In this document: piece after piece, positions 1 through 12,400 of the stretch
Position numbering within the stretch: position 1 is the first letter of the stretch
Layout: every line of letters begins with the position of its first letter
From: Tethya wilhelma
Lineage: Eukaryota > Porifera > Demospongiae > Tethyida > Tethyidae
Direction: 5' to 3'
Assembly (NCBI GenBank): GCA_964030475.1
Contig: CAXIPT010000004.1
Location: forward strand, 6,237,738 to 6,301,737
Length of the DNA: 64,000 nt
The notes under the pieces: generated by a model
Told to the model about the DNA's origin: nothing
The model's database searches: none
What the model saw: only the letters and a program-made list of their open reading frames with translations
Position numbers and translations under genes: made by a program

Positions 1-540
1 TCAAACCAGATGGACTTTAGTACTTGAAGTCAGTCTGGTTTGAAATGATGGAAATCTTGTGGCCATGCAGTGGTATGTAAATGAAAAAGCATGGGAAAAC
101 CACGTGTTACTACTCCCACTATACCACATAGTTAATTGATAGTGAGATTCAGAGCTTGCTGCATGAAACTGTAGTATACATATAATTATGTGGTCAATGC
201 TTTTCTTATGGGACATACAGATAACTTTGACTGGTAAGGCGTACAGGAAGCTGGAAAAGCAACCAAATGAACGGGGAGTATAATGGTGCTTGTAATTTCT
301 ACGGAAAATATAAAATTAGAAAAATTACTCTATAGAGGCATTGACAAACTAGATGGACTTTAGTAGATAATCAGTCCAATGCATGGTCTTGTGAAATGCG
401 TGCAAAACACTCAGCTGAAACGTCTGCTTTGGACAAAGGTCTCCCAATAAAAAAGTGAATGTCACTACCAAGTAGTAGCATCTACATGTGACAGATCACA
501 ATGACATTGCCAAATATGACATTACATGGTACGGTGACAT
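1..540. other. No gene seen
   Basis: No convincing coding exon is visible on either strand. The SAM-domain exons just to the right are on the minus strand and leave their last exon in phase 0, so downstream exons of that gene could lie here, but none has a recognisable domain. The phrase agatggactttagta occurs near both 8 and 351, suggesting a small local duplication. Confidence 0.4.
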
Positions 541-1156
541 AGCCTCATTCGCAGGCTCCTCCTTCGCGAATATTTTCTTCGAAAATAAGGAAGGAGAGAG
601 CCTGGTACCAGTAGTCATGTGAGTGACGTACAGGGTAGACGTCTGGTAGACGTGGGTCCACTCAGCTTTACGCGCTATATCTAAAATGCGTCACGCATGT
701 GTTCTAGTCGGTTGATGTGAGCAAAAATTTTTGAGCTCTGTGAGAGCTAGATATAGAAGACGATGGGAATAGACAAGAAAAAAGCAGCCGGTAGTCTCCA
801 TAGATAGTCAAAGAAGCAACAGATAAATCACAGTCTCTCTGAATCAGCGTTTTCGGTTCTGTGTCTAGTCTCGATCTTTCAGTCTGACCAAACCAAGGTA
901 CAAAACAAAAGCGACCATCACAAACGCTGTTTGGGAAGTACATCTTAACTCTTGGCACACAAGAAATGACTAAACAAGCAAATGATAGTTTTTTTCAAGC
1001 ATTCTTTTGTTCTATTCTGTTCGCGGTCGCTCCCAGGAAACTTTCACTAGCTAACTAACTTGAATTACGTAAAATAGTACATCACTCACGTGACTACTGG
1101 TACCAGGCTCTCTCCTTCCTTATTTTCGAGAAAATATTTGTGAACTCAGGCTCACC
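541..1156. mobile_element. Inverted-repeat element, about 0.6 kb
   Basis: The left end (about 541-630) and right end (about 1077-1156) are imperfect inverted copies of each other. Both contain an aaggaggagagcctggtaccag-like core, tagtcatgtgagtga or its complement, and a caggctc-type outer end. The interior has no transposase-like ORF, so it fits a non-autonomous terminal-inverted-repeat element. I could not define a clean target-site duplication. Confidence 0.6.
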
Positions 1157-1209
1157 CCAGTCAAAGTTATGCATTTTCCTAGTAATCATAGTATACAACT
1201 GTTACATAC

Positions 1210-1576
1210 CTTAGAAGGCTCAACGATCAGAGTCATGAGTGTTTTAAGTGGCCCCTCTTCAGTGAAAATTAAGTCCTTCTTCAGTTTCTCTTCAGAAAAT
1301 TCCAAAAATGAGTTGCCATCAATCTTGTTATCTAAAAAATTTACAACGATATTTCATGTGAATTCTATTGCTAATTTATTCAGATTTTAGCAAGGAAATC
1401 CTCCCCATCACACCGTACAGATAATTTGCCTTACCCAATAAATAGTCACGTTGCTCTTGGTTTAGTCCTTCATGCTCCTTTTCTTTCAGCCATTCATCCA
1501 GCCAACCAACTAGCTGAGAAGGCTCAAGAGATCTTACCAACTCGAAATCAACGTTGGTAGACATCTCAGGCTGCAT
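1210..1576 (-). CDS. SAM-domain protein, partial (two exons)
   Basis: Two minus-strand exons, 1414-1576 and 1210-1331, join in frame through a G|AT aspartate codon across a short intron (donor GTGTGATG, acceptor tttttag). The joined product reads VGWLDEWLKEKEHEG, then a short insertion, then DNKIDGNSFLEFSEEKLK and LTEEGPLKTLMTLI. This is the SAM-domain pattern: an N-terminal W-x-x-W-L helix, the D/N-x-I-D-G-x-x-L-L turn, and a final GP/GH-L-x-x-L helix. SAM domains are about 65-residue helical bundles for protein-protein or RNA binding. ATG codons at 1576 and 1564 are possible starts, but an upstream exon is equally possible. The second exon ends in phase 0 at a GTATGT donor, so the protein continues into exons I cannot identify. 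Confidence 0.62.
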
Positions 1577-1782
1577 GGACGCGCAGAAGCGAGCCTCAGT
1601 TAATTGACAACCAACCACCCTAAATAAGGTTATGGCATAACTGTGACCACCGTGCACATGTGCAGATGCATGATTGTGCCCTCAACACGCTTGCACATGA
1701 AGCCCTATACATTATTGCAATGCAATCAGCCTGAGGCTATACTAATTACCAAGAAAAGGATGCTAGCATCTCACATTATTGC

Positions 1783-1855
1783 TAGCCTCGTTCCCAGGCT
1801 CTCACCTTTGAGTGTAAGGTCAAAGGTGAGAGCCTGGAGCCTGGGAACGAGGCTA
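1783..1855. repeat. Long hairpin
   Basis: Left arm tagcctcgttcccaggctct continues through cacctttga and is mirrored on the right by tcaaaggtgagagcctgg ... gggaacgaggcta. The right arm has a 7-base extra copy of ggagcct. The spacer is under 10 bases. Probably a miniature inverted-repeat element. Confidence 0.75.
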
Positions 1856-2392
1856 CATTATTGCAACTCTTATTAATCAGTGATTCATTGATTAGATCTA
1901 TTGTGCAACTTTAATTGGATATCAATGTGCTGCAGGCTTGTTACAATTCAGCTTGTTCTCCTTGTAAAGCCCAGGCTCCACATTTTACAGTATAGCTATC
2001 TTTGCAACGGATTTGCTGCAATGCATGCTCATGCCTTACACAATATTCTGATAGTCTATATGGATACATAATTTTCAATTTTGGTAATTTTTAAATTATA
2101 TACACTGTTGGAAAAAAGCTTGACATGCAGCTAAGCCATGCAGGCTAGTCAGTAGAATAGTTGGGGACACTCTTGGAAGCAAGAGTGTACTAGTATCATG
2201 GCAATGTTGGGAGCCTCATCAAGTGTAACTTCAGTGATGCATCCCATGATGACACATAATAATAATGAGGAATGGATTTGCATTGTTTCCACCTAATTAG
2301 AACAACACTGTCATGCATGTTAATTCCTTTGTGGTTTGTGACAGTCACATGTTGTACTATTAAAGTCTTATAAAAACTTTTAGGATATCGAT

Positions 2393-2613
2393 CTACAGTA
2401 TATGTCCTATTTGAACAAAGGACGTACAGTTTGGGGACAATATAAATTCGTTTTGTTTGTCCTTTGTAGAGAGATTGTCCTCTTCTCGGAGGTTCTGTTT
2501 GTATTGCTACAATAGGGAATTGGAATTTTTGAAACTATTCTTCCGTGTTGAGGAGTTTATAATGCAGCATCCCTATCCGAGTCGGAGGGTCCACTATCGG
2601 AGGTTATACTGTG
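2393..2613. repeat. Possible Tigger/pogo-like repeat fragment
   Basis: Contains gaacaaaggac, tctcggaggttc and tatcggaggtta, the same cggaggtt and caaagga words found at the ends of the clearer elements at 30357-31015 and 53449-53958. It begins near tacagtat and ends near atactgt. Ends are approximate and no transposase is present. Confidence 0.4.
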
Positions 2614-3348
2614 CTTCCTATATAGGTAAACAAAATCTTGGTAAAATATGGTTGGTAAAATAGTATGTGTTGATGTATGTATGTTTCTTTTGCATTTAGT
2701 TTAAGTTTGTAATTAGTTGAATATGTTGGTCATTCGCCTACAAAGCATTTTGTATACATATGACCTAATGTAAACGTTTACTCTGAGTTGGTTTTGACAC
2801 CTTCACCACCATGCAATTTATGTTTCCAGTGGTTTGCCACTTACCCTTATTGCTCACAATGTAACTAGTCCCATACCAGTTTTTTTTGTCCCATGTCGTA
2901 CCTGTTTTATTGTTATTTAAATTGTTTAACCACACACTGTCATGCCAGTTCATCTTATCTTATGCTATTTAAGTTACTCATGCATTTTTTCACATAATAA
3001 TTATGTTTTAAGTTTAAGTTCGTGTTCGAGTTCATCTACATTGTCTTGTAATGCAAAATTGAGTCAAGAACATTTCTTACTCTAAGTCACTTGCAATTGC
3101 TGCCAGTCAGTGAATGTGCATGCAGTGTTTATAGTAGGAGTTTAGCCATGCAGCCTAGGCTTATAATCAGTAAATCAGTTTTGTTGTGTCAAGAAAGAGC
3201 TCAACAGTATGAAAACTTTATACTAATAGCTTTAAAATTTTTGCTCATTGTTGATGTCATTCTTCATTTCTCTCCACATTTTACAGTAACTGTTCATCCT
3301 TGCTTTCTAGCATCTTTCCAATAACAGCCTCCTCTCCAAACCAGGAGC

Positions 3349-4753
3349 TCAAATCTTGGCATAAGACTTCAAGCGATCCTCCAGTTTTTTCAATATTTTG
3401 CAAACTTTGTCAGCATTCTTTTTGTTAGGTTCCTGAAACAAAAGTGTTTTAGTGCATGTTTTCACAGCAATGTCATGATAATATTTTACAGTGACCATTT
3501 TTACCTCATTTTATTTAGTCAGTAAAGGCAGTTATAATAGAAAGCTCTAATATTACATACACACAACTAGCTGCAGCTGACTCGTGTACCTTTTCCTTAC
3601 TGTTCTTTGAATTAAGGTATTCTTGTACATCCTCAGGATTAGGAGCCTCTGCACTTACATCGATTAGTGTGATGTTGTTCTACAAGAAGAAACTAAGTAT
3701 TGACTAACATACCATTACGCATGATTAGCTATAATTACTTTATCCTTGTGATCAACATTTGCACCATGTTCTATCAGCATTTCCATGATGTCACAGTTTC
3801 CACTTTTAGCAGCAAAGAAAATGGCTGTCCATCCATTTTCCTACATCATTAAAAAATTCATAATTACAATATACTCAATCTGTCAGAAAGCATTCTTTAG
3901 TAAAGATATTTAATACTATGAAATGACCTTCTCTCGTAAGTTGGGGTTTGCATTATACTTATAGAGCAGTTCCTCAACTATCTTATCGTTTTCATTCCAG
4001 GCGGCAAACATTAGTGCTGTGAAACCATCCTGTGATAAAAGATCGAGAGCATAACATTATCACAATGATAGCTCATTCATGCAGGTGAATATAGCCTCAT
4101 ACCTTGCTTTGGGTATCTACTTTAGCTCTTCGATGAAGGAGAAGTTTGACAACTGCTAGATGATTTTTGAAAGAGGCAAGCATCAATGATGTTAGTTCCA
4201 TCTATCAGTGTGATTTGGAATGTGTGTGTGCATGCCAGTACATAATTATGTTGTTTACAATTGCCTAGCGACCAACTTTTTATAAGCTAATTGCCAGTTA
4301 ATGGATGGGTGGAGGTGACAATAGACTAGCTTAGAGTCACACAAGGTCAATGGCAAACAAACTGTCAAAAAAAAAAGTTGCATGCAACTATTAGTGTGTG
4401 TATAAACATAACTGTTGGACACATATAAGGATTTTTGTGGAAGGAAGTTGGTGGGTGAGTGGTAAACTCTGAATTTTCATACAACCTAATTCATGTATAT
4501 ATAATATATGCATATTTATACCCATGCATGTGTTAAGGCAGGTTGTATTTCCTGTTGCATTAACGTTTTGCATCATATAAATTTTTGTGAATGAACTGGC
4601 TTAACACCATCTTCACATAACATGCATGTGTGAATCTCTGTGTGCCCATACCTTGGTGGATACAGCATCAATGTTGGCCTTGTGATCTAACATGACTTCA
4701 ACAACAGCTTTCTTCCCAGCAGCGCTTGCAACCATCAGTGGAGTTGCTCCATA

Positions 4754-4795
<42 letters not shown>

Positions 4796-4796
4796 N

Positions 4797-4885
<89 letters not shown>

Positions 4886-6199
4886 ATGTGTGTTTAAAAT
4901 GTATTATACATTGCTTCTTTCTTCTATTGGAGCTTTGTAGTGGAGGAGGAGATTCACAATGTCTGAGTGACCATTATGACAGGCAAACCACAGAACGCTT
5001 GCATTTCCCTATACAGCAAGCAAACTTCAACACAAATGAGCATGAAGAAAGTCGTCTTATGTACTTACATTATTCTTCATGTTCACATCAGCACCTTTCT
5101 CAAGCAAATGTTGTACAAGTTCTGTGTGTCCATGTTCACTTGCAAAAATAAGAGGAGTCACCTTATACTAGATTGAAAACAATAATATTTATCAACAGAG
5201 AAATAAAATTTAAAAAAAAACAACAGGAACATCAAAGCCAATCAAAGAATGTCATTAAAATAGTCTTCTCAGGGCTTACGATATTTCTTTGGTTGATATT
5301 TGCACCATTCTCCAGAAGTAGCTTGGCAACTTCTAAGTGTCCTTGATTACTTGCAAATAATAGTGGAGTAATTCCATGCTAAAGGAATAATAATCATACA
5401 AGTTATTTCTGAATCAGTTGATGTTCAAAGACTTGGGTTTACTGCATGACCACATGCATAAACATACTACTGGAAGACATACACACACAGAAGAGCTTTG
5501 TATTTTTTAAACTTGCTGCTCAAGATCATCATATTTTAAATTTGGATCAGTATTAATAGTTAGTTTATAAACTTACATCAGATGTCTTGGCATTCACATT
5601 AGCACCTTTCGATAGTAGCAGTTCCACAACATCAGTGTGTCCAGCATAACTAGCCAACACCAGTGGAGTGGCATGGTTGTTCTGAGGTCAGTTAGAAAAA
5701 CAAACCACAACCACTATCAGTCAAGCATACAGTGAACACATGTCCTTGAGAACATGTACACATGCAATGTCAAGATAACTAAACAACACATGCATAAACA
5801 TACATACAAACACATGCATGACAAGGTGTATATACAAAAGTTGGACTATATACCTTCTTTTTTACTTCAAGTTTGGCATTGCTTTTCAGCAATAGTTCGA
5901 CCATTTCTGTCCTACCTTTCTGGGCCACCAGATGCAAAGGAGTGGTATTATTATCCTGTACATACATTCATGTGTGTGATATTTAAAACAAGAATTGATC
6001 CACAAGTTGACTAGCTACTTATAATGTCCAATTGTTAGTGAATTTCAAAATGTGAGTTAATGATTGGAGTCCCTTACCTCTTTGTCTACTTGGTTTGGAT
6101 CCATACCACTTTCTATTAGTGATTGCACAATCTCTACTCTTCCTTCGGGACTTTTACACACATTCAGCAGCATCTGCAGCATCACACACACACACACAT

Positions 6200-6250
<51 letters not shown>

Positions 6251-7727
6251 ATAGACACACGTACACAAACACAAATAATCATTAAAAAAAATCTTGAAAG
6301 AAATAGATCAATTAAGATACAAGCTTGCCTGTTTGTCCACAGCAACACCACCAATGTTAATGCTGAGCACTTTTGGTTCTCTAATAAAGCTCTCACGAAG
6401 GACACAAGTGATAATTGGAGGCAAACACTCTCTTGGAACTGCCCACACGATGACAATGGAACCTTCATTCAGCTGGTGGACTAGGAAAGCAAACACTGTT
6501 AGATGAGTCTCTCTGTACATGCTCTGCCTCATCTGTTCCAGCTTCTCCAACTTCCAGTCCATGTCAACCTCGATGGTGATTTTCAATGCTTCAAATCTTG
6601 GAGGAATATACGTTCGACCAGGCCAACATCTCATAAACTGCCTCACAGTGGTGCTCTTTCGAAACCTCCTTAAGTCCTCAGTGTAACGTACCATTTTATC
6701 TTTGAGTTCATCATCCCCATACTCTTCGATGATAAATTCCAGTAGTCTGTAATCGAAAAAGTTCCAATACTTGTTTAGATGCCTCATTATGTGTTTGGTG
6801 CTTTTAAGATCTTCAAGTAGATCAGCATTAGTATCGATGTAATGCTCATACTCTTCCTTTATTGAAATTGGTAGAAAAGTGATCAAGTTGACAAATTCGT
6901 CAACAATCACATACTTCAGTTGTTCACAGAGAATACGCTCCAGTTCAATGAATCTTCTATCAAAGTCGGTTAGAGACCTTTTTATTTCCTCATCAGATGG
7001 AGAGAAAACGTCATCATCTTAGATGTGCATGTGTATAATGTTGTATGTATGACATTGTGAAGATAGAGAAAGTCAAAGAAAGTGCATGTACATTGGGTTG
7101 TAATAGACTAATAACAGCATTACCATCCATGGCTCTCTCATTGGAAGTAAACTTCCCATACATACATACATGCATGGGTGTGGGAATGAGTACTAAATCA
7201 TAGCTTTGATTTTTGTGCTAAACAATTGATGACTGTACATTTGTACAAGAAAATTACGACACAAATTGCCATTTACCTAAGGAACTGCTGTTTCCCATGC
7301 TAATCGACCGGAGAAGGAATTCGTTTGGTTCACTACTGAGAGAAGAATAGTCAGAAGAGCCAATATCTCTCGACAAGACATTCTCATCGATGTGGTTCAA
7401 AGCTTCAAGAAGAATCGCTTTTCTTTCGGATCGATTTGACTCTGTTCTCCGTAGCCATCTCTTTACTATCACTTCAAGGAGCTGTCCCTCCATGTTGCCA
7501 GGCATTGAACTCTCGATCATGTTTAGTTCAGAAACTTCAAAGTTGAGTTGGACTCCAAGCCGGTACCATTTATCAGCTGCTCCTTTGAGGAGACTGAAGA
7601 GCTCTACAAGCTCAGCGCGTTCTGCCATCCAATCATTGGTCACTGACAGAGCAACGTCATATGGAGTCTGAATCAGATTATCTAGTGACTTGAAAGATCC
7701 GATCAGCCTATATGCACAGTGAGACAT
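3349..7727 (-). CDS. Death domain + unnamed domain + ankyrin repeat protein
   Basis: Fourteen exons (7277-7727, 6329-7017, 6078-6173, 5854-5955, 5577-5681, 5280-5378, 5069-5167, 4910-5008, 4652-4753, 4103-4201, 3928-4029, 3739-3840, 3590-3679, 3349-3432) total 2319 bp, giving 772 residues with all phases agreeing. Residues about 45-120 form a Death domain (WYRLGVQLNFEVSELNMIE ... VKRWLRR). Residues 151-380 are a conserved region without a name I know (motifs FFDYRLLEFII and GSIVIVWAVP), shared with the genes at 17612-22821 and 35020-35988. Residues 381-715 are ten ankyrin repeats, one per exon, with TPL.LAS...GH..VV.LLL patterns. The C-terminus is short and charged. The donor at 6328 is GC rather than GT. 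An internal ATG at 7628 (MAERAEL) aligns with the start of the paralogue, so the true start may be there. Family knowledge suggests a cytoplasmic adaptor; function is inference. Confidence 0.85.
4758..4884. repeat. (TG)n microsatellite containing an N
   Basis: A nearly pure TG tract of about 125 bases with one N at 4796. On the coding (minus) strand it is a CA tract directly upstream of the acceptor of the ankyrin exon ending at 4753, so it occupies the usual place of the polypyrimidine tract. Confidence 0.95.
6181..6249. repeat. (CA)n microsatellite
   Basis: CA tract in the intron between the unnamed-domain exon and the first ankyrin exon. On the gene strand it is a TG tract ending a few bases before the gatgctgcag acceptor. 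Confidence 0.95.
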
Positions 7728-8893
7728 TTAATTTCTATTAATTTCGAGACAAGTGGTGTAGTCTATAAATTCAAAATTTATGATTCAATATCATGTTTAC
7801 TGATCATCCAGAAATTTATAAAAAGCAGATCAGAACGGCCCGGTGACTGGCAAAAATTGAGCTAAAAAAGTCACGGTTCAGACAATAAATACATGACATT
7901 GAAGTATTGCTATACACATTGTACACTTACCAACATGTAAACTAAATGGTGAGTACTCCTCGAAATGCAAGACACTGTAGCTCAGTGTCAGTTCAAAATC
8001 CAGCCAGGACTCAGCCTAATGGCACGCCCACATTCCAATGATCGACCCGAGGGGAAATTATTTCGCGCATAATAAAAATAAGCGCATGCTATTTAGCCAT
8101 TGCAAACAAACAACACTGCAAGGCTAATGATACAAAAACAATGATGGTAGATAGCAACACATTAATTATAATGTATTACACAATGAACAACAGTAAATTT
8201 TCTCATGGTTGCCACATATATATGCACACTTCTATATAGATTGGCTGCTCGCCATATGCTAGTCTGGCTGGCCAGACTCGTCTGGCCAGCCAGACTAGCC
8301 ATATGCATGGTGAAGTAGAAAACCTGTTTTAAACACGTTAAGTTACACTATTCCTGACACCAATCATAACATTAAATTTTACCTTAAAATTTAATGTTAA
8401 TACAGTTTGGCTGCTGTGGTAGACCATGGTTTTCCAGCACAACAATAATTAAAGTTACAATGTATGTATTATGCACACACTGAAAAGAAATTAACTGTTG
8501 TAAATTGATATTAACAAAATTGCTAAGTAACTAGACAGTAGACACCGCTTGATGAGGTCCTCAACATTACAATACTTATACTTGCTCCCAAGAGTGTCCT
8601 CCTTGAGTTTCCACAGTATACATGCATTGTAGCTATATATGATTACACTGAAAATTTATTTTGTACATGTGTAAAGTGCATGGTATACACAATCATACTA
8701 ATATACATTGAGTGAAGATCTTTGGTCAATTATATAAGCAATTTGAAACAATATAAGTTACAAATTAGTAAATTGAAATAAAGTATAATATTAAACAACA
8801 GTAAAATTAATACTACTAAAAAATTTTTACTATTACACAATATTATTAAACTTTCGACACTATAATAATAGGAGATAAAATCAATTGTATACA
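7728..8893. other. Intergenic between two minus-strand genes
   Basis: This holds the promoter side of the gene ending at 3349 and the 3' flank of the gene whose stop is at 8894. No supported ORF. A perfect hairpin lies at 8258-8299. The sequence from about 8640 on is strongly AT-rich. No TATA box could be assigned. Confidence 0.5.
8258..8299. repeat. Perfect 20-bp-arm palindrome
   Basis: Left arm gctagtctggctggccagac and its exact reverse complement are separated by only tc. The similarity extends outward into catatg-type sequence with one mismatch. Likely a miniature inverted-repeat insertion. Confidence 0.85.
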
Positions 8894-9388
8894 CTACAGC
8901 TGTTTTTCCTTACGTATTGTATCAGCAACACCTTGCTGACCAAATTCTACCAGCTTCTGAGCTAACACATTCCACGTGAGAGTCTCTCCACACCTTGCTT
9001 TGACCTGGTCCTGCTTTCTCAGCCATGCTCTCACAATGTTGCCAAGTAGGCCTTCACCATCTGCCAGACTCTGAACATAGAATGTATCCAAGCCCAATAC
9101 TGTACCAAAGTCCCTAAGCTGAGGCGGGGACAGTTTTCTTAAGTATGTGATGATATCTGAATAATCATTATCCGAGATTACTTTTCCTGTAAAATTATTA
9201 TCATAATTTTTATGTTATACATGTCAGTCTGGCAGCGGCTATAATACACATTTTTAAACATTCATACATATCTCACACGAAAAAATATTCTACAATAATT
9301 ATTTGTTGTCACTGACTTCAATGAGCTTTTGAACTTCAACTCACGATATTGAAGGCACACATGCATGTGCAATTGCTGGCATAGTATA

Positions 9389-9436
<48 letters not shown>

Positions 9437-12400
9437 CACACACAAACACACAGTAACGTTAACTTACCAGTCTTGTGAGAATCACTCGCTTCTTCACTGC
9501 TCCAAACGTCATAGTTTTTATCTAGCTCACCACTGACAGAACTATCTTTGGTACACTCCCACACCCTTTTCCCTTCTGAATCTGGTACACAGATAGTAGC
9601 AGGATGAGGTTTGTCTTCTCCACATGGGCAAAGCACACACTCTTCAGGTGGGAAATAAGTGTAGTGGAGATGTTTAGTAGCTTTAGCTAAAACGTCTAGT
9701 ATGGCTTTCTTAGCAAGTGAACAAAGTCTATCATGATACGTTGGTTGGCTTGATACAGCTATCTCAATGAAGTCAAACCGATCTATTAGAGTAACAGTTC
9801 CATGATTTTTGGGGATACGAAATTGAACAATGTTACTATACAAGTACTTGGGAATATGATCCCGATTAAGCGTTAATAACCATGGTGCAGGAATTAAATT
9901 TTCAGATGAAAGAAGCATTGCAATTGTGAAACAAAACACACCATTGAATAGACCTTTGGGAAAGTGAAGAACGAGAGAAGGTATTGTCGATTTGCAACCA
10001 GCTTCAATGACCTTTGTTTCAGCTGGATGTAGAAGACAAGGCATGAAATATTCAATCTCCTCTTGGTCTTCTTTACGATAGTCAGCAATGATATGTAGAG
10101 CATTGAAAAGGGCAAGCAGCTTATCCACTGTAAATACTCCTTTTATGTAGTGAGAGGGAAACTCTTTGAGAATAGCTTTAGTGATGAGACCGAAGTCGCA
10201 AAACCGGTCCCAGTCAATCACAGTTGATCCTGAGTCATCTCCATCACCCTCCATAAGCTTGTACCAGTATTCCACCAACTCGGTTAGCTTGTCAATCAAA
10301 ACTTGAGCATGGCAAAAGATCAAGTTGGAAACTTCAGGAATATCAGGGTAATATAAGATGATATTTAGCTCATCAAGATACTTCAGAGCAGCATCCAAGG
10401 CTTCTGCACTGTTTAAATGTATGCTTTCAGCAGATTTTTGACACTGTTCCATGGTTATAATTTGATTCGTACTTGTCTCAGCAATTCCATGTAATTTCAC
10501 CTGCAGCATAAACCATCGAAGAGGGATTTCTTTTTCAGGCAAATTTTTTAAGAGTTCGCCGTTGATGTTGCTTCGTATATCTGAGGCCATCCTCCTCTCT
10601 TTGTCTCCACGTTTTGTTGTATCTACACCAAAGAGTACTGGGCCACCACGCTTTCTTGAAGGCTTGAATATTTTTAATTTTTTATCAGTGACTGTGTATG
10701 GTGCAAGCAGCTCTTTCATTCTCTTTTCTTTATCCTTTCGAGATTCTTCACTCTTCCATTCCTCATCCTCATGTGTAGCAATAAACAACATGGTTGGGGT
10801 ATTGCTTTCACCTTCACTATACCTCAATGACTGGACAGACTGTAAAGCACATTTAACATACTCTTCGTTTGTGAGTGGAGATGGAATTTGAGAAACTAAT
10901 TTTCCTTCTTTGTAGTATTTAATGGAAGGCTTTGTGGAGAGAGATTCGGAAAGCTTCTGCACAAGGATGTACAAGGAGGTTTGTCGTAAAAACAGTGGCA
11001 GAACTACCTGGAATTGAGGTTGACCCCCACAGTCAGTTACAGATATCCACTTACGATTTAAGCGAGTACCACGAGTTTCAGATCGGTCTATTCGCTGAAC
11101 TAATTCTTTCTCGATGGGAGAAGATTCTGGCAAGGGAGAAAGTTGACTTGTGCTCTGGGCTTTAACAATCTTATCTTCTGTCAATGAATCAGATGTTTTA
11201 GAAGTATCCATTAGCTGAACTAACTCTTTCTCAATAGGAGAAGCTTCTTTCAAGCCAGGTGAAAGCCGTGCGATTTTCGATTTCTTAGGCTTATTTCTTT
11301 TCTCCTTAGGCTTATAGTTTTTTGCCATTTCAGCTAGAAATTCCTTCAAGTTTAGTCTATGCCACAGAGCTGTATCACGATGGGACTCAATTGGAATAAC
11401 ACACACTGGTCGACAAGAACAAGGTGTACTTTGACGAATAGTTTGTGGCTCATTATCAAGGAGTAGATCCAGTGTTGAGGTTTTACCTGAACCAGCTACT
11501 CCAGTGATCAACATCTTCAATATCTGTAACATGACAGATCCCTCCTTCATGGCTTCATTAAAGAGTTGAGCATTATCTGAAGAAATTAAAGAGTGTAAAA
11601 TTAATAAACTTATATATATATATCACTATCGGAGCGTATACAACATGTTCTCATGCAATAGCTATATAGAATATAATAATTGCATGAGCATTTTGAAACA
11701 TGTCTACAAAGTTTGTATATAGTACATACCAGGTGGTTCACAATGAAACATATCCTTCAGCAAATCCATTGTTTTTGGCCTATAGGGGAAGAATATAAGT
11801 TTCGTAAGTTAAGTTAGCTTATATGTATTTTCGAAGTATTTACACGAACTCTATGGGGGAAATGCTCTACACTATGATTTTGACAGAATAAATCTGTTAA
11901 TCATTGAGAATTTATAACTATAAGCCATATTTTGACCATATATAATTATGCTGTATACCTTTTATGTGGACTATCATGAAGGCATTGTTTGATGAGATCC
12001 CCAACAATACGATACTTGCTCTCAAGAATTCGCTCCATCCTACTGATGTAGCCCTGTCTTCTCTCCACCTCAGTCATCCCCACCTCATGGTGTTCTTGAG
12101 CAGTGACCCTCTCGGCTGGAAGAAGTACTGCCGTTGAATAGTCTCCTATTACAGTACACATTGCTAAATGTCCAAACGAGAATACATCAACTGGAGTAAA
12201 GATAAGCTCAGGTTTAGACACTTCTGGCGGCATATACACAGCAATACTTGCTGTGTCTTGGTTGTGTCTAAGAAGCTTCTGTCGGTCTACAATCAGTCCA
12301 TCATCAACACCGGCAATTTTTACTGTTTCAAGCGATTCGGTAACTCGTACATTTTGTGCTGTCAGACTGTAGTGGGTAATGTAGTTGTCATGAAGATAGG

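Larger units (their letters stand above)
1660..3348. other. Intergenic, repeats only
   Basis: Between the SAM exons and the stop of the next minus-strand gene I see no supported gene. It holds the hairpin at 1783-1855 and a probable Tigger-like repeat near 2.4-2.6 kb. The short ORFs here lack domain signals and good splice context. Confidence 0.5.

Noticed and set aside
704..958. 84-codon minus-strand ORF
   Set aside because: It lies wholly inside an inverted-repeat element and has no domain or splice context.
4692..5151. ORFs made largely of Cys-Val or Thr-His repeats (also near 6057-6285, 9262-9470, 21124-21445, 39802-40189, 49133-49346, 51000)
   Set aside because: They are translations of CA/TG microsatellites with short flanks; real exons end at splice sites beside them.
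9468..11576. NACHT/NLR-type NTPase
   Set aside because: The P-loop is followed by DxxGQ and a THED motif and by COR-like sequence; no NACHT Walker B cluster, and no leucine-rich repeats follow.
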